From contig DBBP01000032.1 of the NCBI GenBank assembly GCA_002292285.1, positions 1 through 64,000 of the forward strand: a stretch of 64,000 nt of DNA. Direction: 5' to 3'. The first letter of the stretch is position 1, and every line of letters begins with the position of its first letter. Under the pieces are notes generated by a model. The model made no database searches and was not told the origin of the DNA. It worked only from the letters and a program-made list of their open reading frames with translations. A program made the position numbers and the translations under genes. This document shows positions 18,684-28,430 of this stretch, one piece after another. The stretch is from Proteobacteria bacterium UBA981. GTDB lineage: Bacteria > Pseudomonadota > Gammaproteobacteria > Ga0077536.

Positions 18684-18818
18684 ATCTGCACTCTGATTAG
18701 GTAACTCGGAAGCTCCAAATGATATCGGCGATTTTCGAGAAAAGGAAGTCGCTGGAAACATTTTGTGACGTGAGTTCCGGCAAACACGCATTGCTAGTCT
18801 GCGCGCACATAAAAGTGC

Positions 18819-21800
18819 CTAGAAGCGAGCAGACATGTGGCGATCGAGGGCATGGACCAAGCGATACATCGCCGGCAGCACCACTAAAGTCAAAATGGTG
18901 GACGACACGATGCCACCGATGACAACGCTGGCGAGCGGGCGCTGCACTTCAGATCCAATACCCGTATTGAGCGCCATCGGCACAAAGCCGAGTGAGGCGA
19001 CCAGGGCGGTCATCAATACCGGCCGTAATCTCGTCAACGCCCCTTCGGTGATGGCATCTTCAAGCGCCCGACCCTTAGCCCGTAGTTGCCGAATAAACAG
19101 CAGCATCACCAGGCCATTCAATACGGCGATGCCGGATAAGGCGATAAACCCTACGCCGGCCGAGATAGAGAATGGAATGTCACGTACCAGCAGAGCGGCG
19201 ACGCCGCCCGTGAGGGCAAGGGGCACGCCGGAGAATATGACCAGGGCGTCTCGAACTGAACCCAGAGCAAGAATCAGCAATCCGATGATGATCACTAAGG
19301 TGACAGGAATAACCACCGCGAGCCGGCGATTCGCTGATTGCAGATTTTTATAGGTGCCACCGTATTCAATCCAGTAGCCGGACGGCAGCTCCACATCCCG
19401 AGCGACCGCTTGCTGGATGTCGGCGACGAAAGAGCCGAGGTCGCGACCGCGCACATTCGAAGTCACAACGACCCGGCGTTTGCCGTTTTCCCGATTAATT
19501 TGGTTGTACCCGTTGAGCAACTGGATGTCCGCAATCTCGGCCAACGGGACGAAGTCGCCATCTCCTAAGGGGATGGGGAGGCGTGCGAGCAGGTCTGGAT
19601 TCTCTCGAAGTGGATCCGCCAGGCGTACGACGATATCGAAGCGCCGGTCGCCCTCGTAAAGTTGGCTTGAGACTGTGCCACCGAGTGCCGTGCTGACGAC
19701 CTGCTGAACGGTGGCGATATCGAGCCCCAAGCGCGCAATCGATTCACGCTTCGGCAAGATGGTAAGCACGGGAAGACCGGACGTTCGCTCGACTGCTGTG
19801 TCTGCGGCGCCATCAACACGCCCGACCACAGCTTCAACGGTTTCACCAAGGCGGGCTAACTGCGCAAAATCGTCGCCGAAGATTTTCACGGCAAGCTCTG
19901 CTCGCACGCCGGCGATCAGTTCGTTGAAGCGCATCTGTATGGGTTGCAAAAATTCATATCGATTGCCCGGTACGGGCAGCACGCGTTGTTCCAGTTCTTT
20001 CACTACATCGACTTTCGTGCGCTTCGGGTTGGGCCAGTGTGCGCGGTCTTTGAGCATGATGAAGTTATCTGCAACGCTCGGTGGCATCGCGTCGGTCGCC
20101 ACCTCTGGCGTTCCAATCTTTGCAAACACGCGCTCGACTTCCGCCATCTCCATGATGCGTTCTTCGAGCAGCTTCTGCTGGCGAACAGATTGTTGCAGCG
20201 AGGTGCCAGGGATCCTAAGCGCATGCATTGCGATGTCGCCTTCGTCCAGATTGGGAACAAACTCACTCCCGAGCTGCATAGCGCGCTGGCCACTTATCAC
20301 AACAATGGCAATCGCACCCGCTAGCACCAGCCAGCGTAAACGCAGGGAAAGGTGCAACACCGGCCGATACAGTGCGCGGGACGCTATCACCAGCGGGTTC
20401 CTGTGCGCCTTTACGGGTTTGCGAAACAGGATGGCGACCGCGGCCGGAATAAAGCTAACCGACAGCACCATCGCACTGAGTAAGGCAATCACCACTGTGA
20501 TCGCCATTGGTCGGAACATTTTTCCTTCTACGCTTGATAAGGCAAAGATGGGGATATAGACGGCGGTAATTATGAACACCCCGAACAAGGCCGGGCGCAT
20601 CACTTCGGCGGTAGCCGAGAAAACGAGTTCGAGGCGTTCTTGTAGCGGCAGTATTTGTGCGCCCGACTTCTCGCCGAGCCTACGCATACAGTTCTCTACG
20701 ATGATGACGGCGCCATCGACGATGAGCCCGAAGTCGAGCGCGCCGAGACTCATCAGGTTCGCACTGACTTTCGCGTGAACCATACCGGTGATGGTCATTA
20801 ACATGGCAATGGGGATCACCGAAGCGGTCAGCAGCGCGGCGCGGACATTTCCAAGGAACAGGAACAACACGACGGTGACGAGCAGGGCACCCTCGGTGAG
20901 ATTATTTCGCACTGTGACGAGCGTTTTATCGACCAGACTGGTGCGATCGTAGACGGCAGTTACGGCAATTCCGTGTGGTAGAGAGTGCTTGATCGCTTCC
21001 AGCTTTTTGCCGATGGCTTTAGCCACCGCGCGGCTGTTCTCGCCAATCAACATAAAGACCGTGCTCATTACTACTTCGTGCCCGTCCTGAGTAGCGGCGC
21101 CAGTACGCAGTTCTTTGCCAACGGTGACGGACGCGACATCGCGGATGCGGATGGGCACGCCCTCGTGTTCATTGATGACCAACATCTCAAGCGCTGACAT
21201 GTCCTCGGCCTGCCCCGGGACACGTAGCAGCCACTGCGCACCGTTGTGTTCGATAAATCCAGCACCCCGGTTGATGTTGTTGCGCTCGATGGCGTTCACG
21301 ACGTCGACGTAGCTCAGTCGATAGGCGAGCATGCGGGTCGGATCCGGAGCAACCAGAATTTCCTTTTTATAGCCGCCGATCGGATTCACCTCGACCACTC
21401 CGGGCACGCGCACCAATTGCGGCTTGATGATCCAGTCGTGCACCGTCCTCAAGTCAGTCAAAGTGATTGCTGAGCCGTCATCGCGTCGGGCACCCGGTTC
21501 AGCATCAACAGTGAACATGAATATTTCACCGAGCCCGGTCGAAATCGGCCCGAGTGTCGCCTCCAGGCCGGTGGGCAGGTTGGCCGCCGCAGCACCAATC
21601 CGTTCAGTCACCAACTGGCGTGCGAAATAGATATCGGTTCCGTCTTCGAACACGACAGTAATCTGGGACAGACCGTAGCGGGACAGGGAGCGCGTGTTCT
21701 GCAGCTGCGGTAGGCCAGCCATGGCGGTTTCGAGCGGGAAGGTAACGCGCTGCTCAACTTCGAGCGGCGTGAAACCTGGGCTATAGGTGTTCACGACAAC

Positions 21801-21938
21801 TTGCACGTTAGTGATGTCGGGCACCGCGTCAATCGGCAGGCGGGTGAAATTCCATAAGCCCAGGCCGACCAGGAAAAGCACTACAAAAAGCACAACGCCT
21901 CGACGTTGTAGCGCGGAATGAACAAGCGCGTCTAACAC
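18819..21938 (-). CDS. czcA: CzcA-type heavy-metal RND efflux pump
   Basis: A 1,039-residue heavy-metal efflux RND pump of the inner membrane, exporting divalent cations by proton antiport. The helix-4 motif DFGLIVDGAVIIVEN begins at residue 402, giving D402, D408 and E415, the same numbering and residues as CzcA of the Zn/Co/Cd class; copper/silver CusA pumps carry a different motif there. The N-terminal helix (about 12-30), the periplasmic porter loops, and a second helix block from about 870 are all present. It lies nine bases after czcB and is the last gene of a leftward czcI-like/czcC/czcB/czcA operon. Confidence 0.95.
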   Translation of the reverse strand: MLDALVHSALQRRGVVLFVVLFLVGLGLWNFTRLPIDAVPDITNVQVVVNTYSPGFTPLEVEQRVTFPLETAMAGLPQLQNTRSLSRYGLSQITVVFEDGTDIYFARQLVTERIGAAAANLPTGLEATLGPISTGLGEIFMFTVDAEPGARRDDGSAITLTDLRTVHDWIIKPQLVRVPGVVEVNPIGGYKKEILVAPDPTRMLAYRLSYVDVVNAIERNNINRGAGFIEHNGAQWLLRVPGQAEDMSALEMLVINEHEGVPIRIRDVASVTVGKELRTGAATQDGHEVVMSTVFMLIGENSRAVAKAIGKKLEAIKHSLPHGIAVTAVYDRTSLVDKTLVTVRNNLTEGALLVTVVLFLFLGNVRAALLTASVIPIAMLMTITGMVHAKVSANLMSLGALDFGLIVDGAVIIVENCMRRLGEKSGAQILPLQERLELVFSATAEVMRPALFGVFIITAVYIPIFALSSVEGKMFRPMAITVVIALLSAMVLSVSFIPAAVAILFRKPVKAHRNPLVIASRALYRPVLHLSLRLRWLVLAGAIAIVVISGQRAMQLGSEFVPNLDEGDIAMHALRIPGTSLQQSVRQQKLLEERIMEMAEVERVFAKIGTPEVATDAMPPSVADNFIMLKDRAHWPNPKRTKVDVVKELEQRVLPVPGNRYEFLQPIQMRFNELIAGVRAELAVKIFGDDFAQLARLGETVEAVVGRVDGAADTAVERTSGLPVLTILPKRESIARLGLDIATVQQVVSTALGGTVSSQLYEGDRRFDIVVRLADPLRENPDLLARLPIPLGDGDFVPLAEIADIQLLNGYNQINRENGKRRVVVTSNVRGRDLGSFVADIQQAVARDVELPSGYWIEYGGTYKNLQSANRRLAVVIPVTLVIIIGLLILALGSVRDALVIFSGVPLALTGGVAALLVRDIPFSISAGVGFIALSGIAVLNGLVMLLFIRQLRAKGRALEDAITEGALTRLRPVLMTALVASLGFVPMALNTGIGSEVQRPLASVVIGGIVSSTILTLVVLPAMYRLVHALDRHMSARF

Positions 21939-21947
21939 CCAATCATC

Positions 21948-23171
21948 CTAGTGGTCGTGCGCTGCGCCCGACTTTTCGATATCGGCTTTGATGAGGTAGC
22001 TGTTTACCGTGACATAGCGCGTGGCTGGCGTTAAGCCGCCGAGCACTTCGACCCAGGTGTCATCCTGGCGCCCGAGGTCCAGCATGCGGGCTTCGAATGT
22101 GTCATCAAATTGGGCGAACACCACAGTGAAATCTCGAAAGGGCTGCAAGCCAGTACGTTTGACCGCGAGCGGCACCTCGTATCGCGCAATCTCGATGTCC
22201 GCGGTAACCAACATGCCCGATGCGAAGAGCCCGTCCGGGTTGTTGATCAACACCCGGGCGATGACCGATTGGTTCACTTCCGCGTGCGGATTGAACATCG
22301 CAATCTTGCCCACGGCTTCGATTCCCCCGATAGCTGATTTGAGTGTCACCGGCGCACCAATCTCCACGCGCGCGCGGTCGGAAGGGAATATGGCCAGCTC
22401 GGCCCACACGGTTCGTGTGTTGATCACGATGAACAGGCTGCGACCGTCGGTGGTTTCTCCGGGGTTTGCGTGTCGCTCTACGACCATGCCGCCAATCGGG
22501 GAGGTGATGGGGTAACTGTTCAGACTGTCGTCGGCTTCCACTGTTGCGAGTTGCTGGCCTTTGGAAACAATATCGCCGATAGAAGCGTTAACGGATTGAA
22601 CAACGCCGGAGAAGCGTGCATTGATATGGCTGATGCGTTCCGGATCGGGGACAACTTTTCCGTACACAGTCAGGGTGTCACGGATTGTCGCCGGCCCGGC
22701 GATTTCTGTGGCGATTTCTGCCGCCGTGAGCAGGGCTGGCGCGATCTGCGTGCGCCCTTCGAAGTTTTCATAGCGCCATGAATAAGTTTTCCCTTCGAAA
22801 CTTGCTTCGACGTTGACGAAAAAGCTATGCGGCTCGCTCACGACGCTATCGCCCTGCAAAAAATCCTGAACAGGCACAAAGTTGATTGCATCGTGCTTAT
22901 CGCCAAGCCGTTCCAATAGGATCTTCAGCGTGACGCGACCCGGATCAACGGGCCCCTTACTGCTGCTCGGCCAAACGCGGTATTTCGGCGGGGTGCCCAG
23001 CTCGGCGATGGTGACCTCAAGTGCAAAATCATCTTGCGATAACACCTTGCCACCGTGCTGGCCCTTAACCTCGCCGTGTTGATGTGCTTGAACGTGCCCA
23101 GCCGGTGGGGGACTGCAACTGGCCATAAGGGTAATGACGGCGAGCGCTAACGCGATAAATTCGAGTCTCAT
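21948..23171 (-). CDS. czcB: CzcB-type periplasmic adaptor lipoprotein
   Basis: A 407-residue membrane-fusion protein joining CzcA to the outer-membrane factor. The start MRLEFIALALAVITLMASC is a lipoprotein signal with the lipobox Cys at residue 19. The region after it is rich in His (HVQAHQHGEVKGQHGG) and the protein ends GAAHDH, both plausible metal-binding segments. Adaptor features are the lipoyl-like half GVVQSVNASIGDIVSKGQQLATV, then a barrel domain and a C-terminal domain with LGGLTPATRYVTVNSYLIKADIEK. It overlaps czcC by four bases (ATGA) and is followed by czcA after nine bases. Confidence 0.92.
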   Translation of the reverse strand: MRLEFIALALAVITLMASCSPPPAGHVQAHQHGEVKGQHGGKVLSQDDFALEVTIAELGTPPKYRVWPSSSKGPVDPGRVTLKILLERLGDKHDAINFVPVQDFLQGDSVVSEPHSFFVNVEASFEGKTYSWRYENFEGRTQIAPALLTAAEIATEIAGPATIRDTLTVYGKVVPDPERISHINARFSGVVQSVNASIGDIVSKGQQLATVEADDSLNSYPITSPIGGMVVERHANPGETTDGRSLFIVINTRTVWAELAIFPSDRARVEIGAPVTLKSAIGGIEAVGKIAMFNPHAEVNQSVIARVLINNPDGLFASGMLVTADIEIARYEVPLAVKRTGLQPFRDFTVVFAQFDDTFEARMLDLGRQDDTWVEVLGGLTPATRYVTVNSYLIKADIEKSGAAHDH

Positions 23172-24460
23172 GAACCGCCTCCGTTTTGCGCCAGCGATGA
23201 TTGCAGGCTGACGCCCGTTAGCCGCTCAATCTCGACAAAGCTCTGCAATGCCTGGACAGTCGCTTCAATCCGTTGGTTTTGCGCATCCAGCAGCGCGCGA
23301 CGCGCGACGCTGAGTTCGTGGAATCCATAGCGACCTTTGCTATAGGCCCGTTTGGTTTCGCGTAGTGCCAGTTCAAGCTTCGGAATAATTTTCTCGCCCA
23401 GGGCGTTGGCCTCATGCAGGCTGTGCTTCAAATCCTGATAGATGGCGTAGAGGCGAGCCTCGGCCTGCAATACAGCGGCGAGTTGATCGACGTCGGCTAG
23501 AGCTATCTTGCTCGTGGCCGCGGCGACGTTGCCTTGGTTCCGATTACTAATCGCCAGCGGGATGTTGAGGCTTGCGACGAAAGCATGGTCGTTTGTTCGT
23601 TCCAGTCTGCGGAACCCGGCTGAGATCCGCCAGTTCGGGTCGGCTTTGCTTTGCTCAACACGAAGCTCTGCTTCTCGTAGCCGTCGCTCGGTCAAATAAC
23701 GGACTTGGTCGGGTGTCTCCAGCAGCCGGGCCAGTAAAATTTCGAAGCTCTCGAGGCGCGGCAGATTCTCGATGCCTGCCAACACCGACGTGAACATGGG
23801 AGCGTTCTCGCCCCACTGCGCGGCAAGCCAATGGACCGCGACCGACAGGCCGTGTTCCTGCTCCTCTTTCTCGAGGTGCATGCGGGCCAGCTCGGCTTCG
23901 GCAACTGCCTTATCGGCACTAGGCGAACGCCCTGTGGCTACACGCTTAACAATCACATCCAGGACCGATTCGGCCAGGGCTATCGCTTTGTCGGCCTGGC
24001 GCAATTTCTGTTCAAAGTTGACGCAGCGCAGAAACAGTCGTGCGGTATCGGCGGCGACGTCCAGTCGCAACAGTTGTTTCTCGCTGTCTATGACGGCGGC
24101 ACCGGCCTTCGCCTGCGCGATGCGGCGCTCGCGTTTCCCTCGTTCCAGCACCCACGCAAGACTAACCGTCGTCTCGGTCGCGCCCAGTTCAGAGAACGGA
24201 CCACTGCCTGCGAAGTTCTCCAGCACTATCCCGATCTGCGGATTCGGACGCAGTGAAGATTGTTGAACGCGAGCAGCCGCGATCTGTACTTGATGTCCTG
24301 CAGCGATGAGGGACGGGTTGTGTTCAAGCGCCAAAACGAGCGCCCGACCAAAGGTCATTTCGCCGCGTTGAACTTCTACTGTTGCTTGCGAGAGTGCCGG
24401 CGCAACCGGGATGACACAGAGCAACCCCGCGGCGATCCGGGAGGGGAGTGATCCCCACAT
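23168..24460 (-). CDS. czcC: CzcC-type outer-membrane efflux protein (TolC family)
   Basis: A TolC-family outer-membrane factor of about 430 residues. An upstream in-frame GTG at 24541 would extend it, but the ATG at 24458-24460 is preceded by AAGGAG at good spacing and starts a proper signal peptide (GLLCVIPVAPALSQA), so this start is chosen. Two long coiled-coil repeats are visible, with FGRALVLALEHNPSLIAAG at the start and ARRALLDAQNQRIEATVQ near the end, the usual repeat anchors of this family. Second gene of the czc operon, 87 bases after the His-rich protein. Confidence 0.92.
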   Translation of the reverse strand: MWGSLPSRIAAGLLCVIPVAPALSQATVEVQRGEMTFGRALVLALEHNPSLIAAGHQVQIAAARVQQSSLRPNPQIGIVLENFAGSGPFSELGATETTVSLAWVLERGKRERRIAQAKAGAAVIDSEKQLLRLDVAADTARLFLRCVNFEQKLRQADKAIALAESVLDVIVKRVATGRSPSADKAVAEAELARMHLEKEEQEHGLSVAVHWLAAQWGENAPMFTSVLAGIENLPRLESFEILLARLLETPDQVRYLTERRLREAELRVEQSKADPNWRISAGFRRLERTNDHAFVASLNIPLAISNRNQGNVAAATSKIALADVDQLAAVLQAEARLYAIYQDLKHSLHEANALGEKIIPKLELALRETKRAYSKGRYGFHELSVARRALLDAQNQRIEATVQALQSFVEIERLTGVSLQSSLAQNGGGS

Positions 24461-24547
24461 ATCGAACTCCTTCCGCATTACGGCATGCGGAAAACGAAAG
24501 CAGACACACGAGCAGCCAGGCCGCTCATGAAATGACGTCACGAGTTT

Positions 24548-24916
24548 TTATACGGTCGAGGGTGGAGCGCGGGGTGGCGGCAGGTAGCAATCCAGGTGGC
24601 GCGGCGGCCCCGTAGCCGGCAGAGACGCCCAGTGAGATTGCGTGACGACGCCTGGCAATTCAAGACTATGAGTCAGAGGCAGCAGCGCCAAATCGAGGCC
24701 CGGAGAAGCTGGTGCGGTCTCCAGGAAAGAGACGTCGAAGTGAGCGTCATGCTGACTCGACGCATGATCTCCGGAAAGCGATCCGTCGAAATGAACGTCG
24801 TGGTGCGGTTCGCCCTCGTGCCCGACGATATCGACATGCAGATGCGCGCCCAGCCCTTGCAGCATGAGCATCGCCACGCATGCGAACAGAGAGAGCATTT
24901 TGCCGAATCGCGTCAT
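24548..24916 (-). CDS. His-rich exported protein leading the czc operon (CzcI-like)
   Basis: A small exported protein of about 122 residues, first gene of the czc operon. The ATG at 24914-24916 begins a signal peptide (MLSLFACVAMLMLQGLGAH). The mature part holds a run of His and Asp residues (HDVHFDGSLSGDHASSQHD and AHFDVSF) able to bind metal ions. In Cupriavidus the small regulatory protein CzcI occupies the same position in czcICBA; the shared position and metal-binding look support that comparison, but sequence identity was not measured. A longer start at 24988 is possible but would bury the signal peptide. Confidence 0.65.
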   Translation of the reverse strand: MTRFGKMLSLFACVAMLMLQGLGAHLHVDIVGHEGEPHHDVHFDGSLSGDHASSQHDAHFDVSFLETAPASPGLDLALLPLTHSLELPGVVTQSHWASLPATGPPRHLDCYLPPPRAPPSTV

Positions 24917-25141
24917 CCCATCGACTATACAACGATTGTGATTGAGCGGATATGGACGGAAAAAGACAGAAACCCGGAACGTCTCCATCGACTATCGTTG
25001 AGTCCGCGAAATACCAGACCACAGGGGGGGGCCGACCAGCCAGTCAACGAGGGCGAACGCACAATCTGCCGTCGATCCTTTTACCTGGTTGTGCCCGAAC
25101 GAGTAAGATCCGACCAACGTTACTTATCGAAGGAAATTGGA

Positions 25142-26767
25142 ATGGCCGCGAACCCGAAATTCGAGATACCACATTACGATGTCGTGATTATTGGAGCCGG
25201 CATATCAGGGATGTATCAGCTCCATCTTTTGCGCCAATTGGGCTTGTCAGTACGCGTTTACGAAACCGGCACCGGAGTCGGTGGTACCTGGTACTGGAAT
25301 CGCTATCCGGGCGCACGCTTTGACTCCGAGTCCTACAGTTACGGTTATTCATTCTCGCAGGAGGTGCTTGACGAATGGGACTGGAGCGAGCATTTCGCAG
25401 CGCAGCCGGAAATCCTGCGCTATCTGGATTTTGTCGCCGACAAGTTCGATTTGCGTCGCGACGTTCAATTCGAAACGCGCATCGCCGGCATGCATTACGA
25501 CGACGATAGCAACACCTGGGAAGTGATTGGCGAACAGGGAACGCTGTCCCGTTGCAAGTACTTGATCACCGCTACCGGCCCCTTGTCCGCGCCCCAGCTT
25601 CCCAATATTGCAGGCCGCGATACTTTCCAGGGCACCAGCTTTCATACGGCGGCCTGGCCGAAAGAGGGGATCGACCTTTCCGGCAAGCGGGTTGGCGTTA
25701 TCGGTACCGGGGCGACGGGTGTGCAGGTGATCCAATCCATTGCGGCCGAAGTTGGCCACCTGACCGTATTCAGCCTCGATCCGAATTACTGCGCGCCGTT
25801 GTGGAACAAACCCATCGACAAGGAAGAAATGAAGGAAATTCGAGCTCACTATCCCGACTACTTCGCCAAGTGCAAAGAAACGTTCGGCAGCTTCCTGCAC
25901 GGTTCCGATCCGAGGAGCGTGTTCGACGTGACGGACGAGGAACGCGAAGCATTTTTCGAAGAACTTTACGCGCTGCCCGGATTCGCGATTTGGCTCGCAA
26001 ATTTCGACGACATCTTTACCGACCAGCGAGCCAATGATCTGATCACTGAGTTCATGAAGCGTAAAATTCGTGCGCGAATCAACGACCCGGCTACCGCAGA
26101 GAAATTGATTCCGCGCGATCATGGCTTCGGCCTGCGCCGGGTGCCGATGGAAACGAACTACTATGAGGTATACAACCGCGATAACGTCGAGGTGGTTGAC
26201 CTTCGTGAAGTGCCGATCAAGGAAATCACCTCGGCGGGTATCACGACGGAGGAAGGTGCGCACGAATTGGATGTGCTGATCTACGCGACGGGTTTCAACG
26301 CTGTCGTCGGCGCCCTGCAGCGTATCGATATTCGCGGCGTAGGTGGCCGTCCGCTACAAGAAAAATGGGAGAAGGGTCCGCGAACCTTGCTCGGCATTCA
26401 AACCAACGGATTTCCCAACCTGTTCACCATCGTCGGGCCGCACAACGGCGCAACGTTCTGCAATATTCCGCGTTGCATTGAACAAAACGTTGAATGGGTA
26501 GCGGATGCCGTCAAGTATCTGGAAGAAAACAAATACGTCCGCATGGAAGCGAACGTCGAAGCCGAAGACGAGTGGACCCGGCATGTGTATGACGTTGCCA
26601 TGGAAACCTTGTTCCCCACTGTAGATTCCTGGTTCATGAACTGGAATCGGAACTTGCCTGAAAAGGAGAAGAACTTTCTGCTCTACGCAGGCGGTAATCC
26701 CCACTACAGGCAGCGCTGCGAGGAGATTGCGGCGAGTGGTTACGAGGGCTTTACGCTGACGCGGTAG
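25142..26767 (+). CDS. Baeyer-Villiger flavin monooxygenase 1
   Basis: A 541-residue class B flavoprotein monooxygenase that inserts oxygen into ketones with NADPH. It has an N-terminal FAD Rossmann motif VIIGAGISGMYQ (about residues 15-26), the conserved GGTWYWNRYPGARFDSESY segment, the Baeyer-Villiger fingerprint FQGTSFHTAAWP beginning at residue 162, and a second Rossmann motif GVIGTGATGVQV around 188 for NADPH. Near the end GNPHYRQRCEEIAASGYEGF is typical of cyclohexanone monooxygenase-like enzymes. Earlier in-frame ATGs exist back to 24596, but GAAGGAAATTGG before 25142 and the family length fix this start. It is divergent from czcI and convergent with an SDR gene. Ketone substrate unknown. 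Confidence 0.93.
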   Translation: MAANPKFEIPHYDVVIIGAGISGMYQLHLLRQLGLSVRVYETGTGVGGTWYWNRYPGARFDSESYSYGYSFSQEVLDEWDWSEHFAAQPEILRYLDFVADKFDLRRDVQFETRIAGMHYDDDSNTWEVIGEQGTLSRCKYLITATGPLSAPQLPNIAGRDTFQGTSFHTAAWPKEGIDLSGKRVGVIGTGATGVQVIQSIAAEVGHLTVFSLDPNYCAPLWNKPIDKEEMKEIRAHYPDYFAKCKETFGSFLHGSDPRSVFDVTDEEREAFFEELYALPGFAIWLANFDDIFTDQRANDLITEFMKRKIRARINDPATAEKLIPRDHGFGLRRVPMETNYYEVYNRDNVEVVDLREVPIKEITSAGITTEEGAHELDVLIYATGFNAVVGALQRIDIRGVGGRPLQEKWEKGPRTLLGIQTNGFPNLFTIVGPHNGATFCNIPRCIEQNVEWVADAVKYLEENKYVRMEANVEAEDEWTRHVYDVAMETLFPTVDSWFMNWNRNLPEKEKNFLLYAGGNPHYRQRCEEIAASGYEGFTLTR

Positions 26768-26941
26768 ATATTTTCGGTGCCTTCCTGACGCCCCACTGCG
26801 ATCAGTCGCTGTGCGTTCGGCCATTGCACATTCTCGCGATGGCCGAATGCCAAGGACATTCCACCGCTACGTTGCCACGGAATCAAACTCACCCGAATCC
26901 CGGTGGCTGTGCAGCGTGCGGCGGCATGTCTGTCGTCGTAA

Positions 26942-27631
26942 TCAGGCCCGATGAGCGCCGACCATCGGGTTGATCTCGATCTCCGAGATACGCGCATGTG
27001 AAGGAAGCTCTATGACGTACATAAACGCGCGGGCAATATCCTCAGGTCGCAACGCTTGCGGCTGCGGACTATCGAAAAACGGCGTTTCCACCATGCCCGG
27101 GTCGATACTGGTCACCCGCACGCCGTGTTCACCAAGTTCATTGGATAAGTTTTTAGCGTAACCACGAATGAACCACTTGGTGGCGCTGTATACCGAGCCC
27201 GACAGCGCCACATGCCCAGCCTGCGAACCCGTTAGCAGGAGTTGCCCTTTGCTTTTCTTCAGATGCGGGATGCCTAGTTTGCACGTCACCGTTACTGCGA
27301 AATTATTGACCATGATCATTTCTCGAAAGTTTTCGAGATCACCATGTTCGGTGCCTTTCGCCGATGCACCAAGGCCGGCATTGGCAAGCACGACATCGAT
27401 AGAACCAAACCTATCGGCCACTGCGTCGAACATCGCTGTTTGCGCTTCAATATCTGTCACATCGCATTGAATGGCAAAAGCGTTTTCTTTTCCGAATTCG
27501 TCCACCAGAGCATTCAGCTTACCTACCGATCTGGCAGCCAATGCAACTTTATGACCGGCAGCTATCGCGGCGCGCGCACACGTTTCGCCGATACCCGAAG
27601 ATCCACCCGTAATCAGTATGTGCTTCGACAT
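26942..27631 (-). CDS. SDR-family oxidoreductase
   Basis: A 229-residue classical short-chain dehydrogenase. The cofactor motif is TGGSSGIGET near residue 8-17, the NAG segment is VVLANAGLG, and the catalytic Ser and Tyr-x-x-x-Lys appear as GSQAGH and YSATK. The end EIEINPMVGAHRA resembles the YdfG-like subfamily. The ATG at 27629-27631 follows AGGGAATAAATTCA, a better start than the upstream in-frame one at 27766. It is convergent with the Baeyer-Villiger gene, separated by ~170 bases; a possible ketone/alcohol partnership is inference. Confidence 0.9.
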   Translation of the reverse strand: MSKHILITGGSSGIGETCARAAIAAGHKVALAARSVGKLNALVDEFGKENAFAIQCDVTDIEAQTAMFDAVADRFGSIDVVLANAGLGASAKGTEHGDLENFREMIMVNNFAVTVTCKLGIPHLKKSKGQLLLTGSQAGHVALSGSVYSATKWFIRGYAKNLSNELGEHGVRVTSIDPGMVETPFFDSPQPQALRPEDIARAFMYVIELPSHARISEIEINPMVGAHRA

Positions 27632-28430
27632 TGAATTTATTCCCTGAATTTTTCGTACAACTGCTTGTGTCAGAACAAACACGCCATCCGCAGACTGCTG
27701 CGATGGCGGCAGGCAAGCATCCAAGATGCTGTTGGTGCTGGCGTCCAGCCGAGCCAGGCGGCGCAACGTACTTGTTGGTTTATGCCCGCGATCTTTAGCT
27801 CTGAACGATCTAGCGGCGCCTAATGTGAAACTGTCTGCTATTAAGAGTTACATCTCGCGCTGAGCCGCACCTACAACGAATCAGCGACGCGCTCGGTGAT
27901 AACTGACGGCATGGTTGGAAGCGAATTCTAGTGCAATTACCGGGTCGTGGCAGTGCGCGGAGGAGTTGTTGGTGGTCGATAGGGGGACAGTTGGACGAAC
28001 AACCGCAGCGAAAATCTGTTTGGCAGTCTTCCCAAAACTTCACGAATCTCCAGTGGAGTGGGACTAAATTCGGGGACAGTTACTGTATATCGGGTGGGGA
28101 AATACAGTAACTGTCCCCGAATTCAGGATGGCGATGGAAGGGCGACTATCCGCCTTATATTCCCGCCTTTGGACCGGGCTTGTCGGGAGCGGAGCAGGAA
28201 CCAGCTGCTATCACCGCAACCAGTGCTGTTCCGGCGCGCCGGCTTATCGCTATCGGATTGTTGAACACAAAGCTCACGCAAGTGCGCATCGAATCCTGAT
28301 TAATCCCGACCTTGCAACTATGCTTAAAGAACCTTTTGAACATCTCTGGCGTGGCCAGCTTGAGGCCGCATGCCAGGGTATGACTTGTTCGCGGGTTCCT
28401 TGGTCTGACAACGTTTCCGGGAGCGTCGCC
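27632..28430. other. Divergent intergenic region with palindromic repeat
   Basis: About 800 bases between the leftward SDR and the rightward VOC gene. Apart from the perfect inverted repeat at 28067-28123 and a lone GGGGACAGTTGG half-end near 27983, no gene or RNA is supported. An open frame runs from 28128 into the VOC gene but lacks a ribosome binding site and family match upstream of 28431. Confidence 0.5.
28067..28123. repeat. Perfect 22-bp inverted repeat (REP-like)
   Basis: The arms 28067-28088 (AATTCGGGGACAGTTACTGTAT) and 28102-28123 are exact reverse complements around a 13-base loop. The GGGGACAG core recalls the miniature elements at 2521, 3277, 7411 and 47778, and a single related half lies near 49582-49606 (GAATTCGGGACAGTTTAC). 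Such hairpins are typical REP/RAYT repeats; the transposase is not here. Confidence 0.8.

Noticed and set aside
24596..25141. Long N-terminal extension of the first Baeyer-Villiger gene
   Set aside because: It lies in the czcI gene on the opposite strand and its translation is not family-like; the start at 25142 has a ribosome binding site.
26740..26997. Leftward 85-codon open frame overlapping the SDR 3' end and the BVMO 3' end
   Set aside because: It reads fairly smoothly as protein, but has no start signal or recognised family; possibly a remnant, left uncalled.
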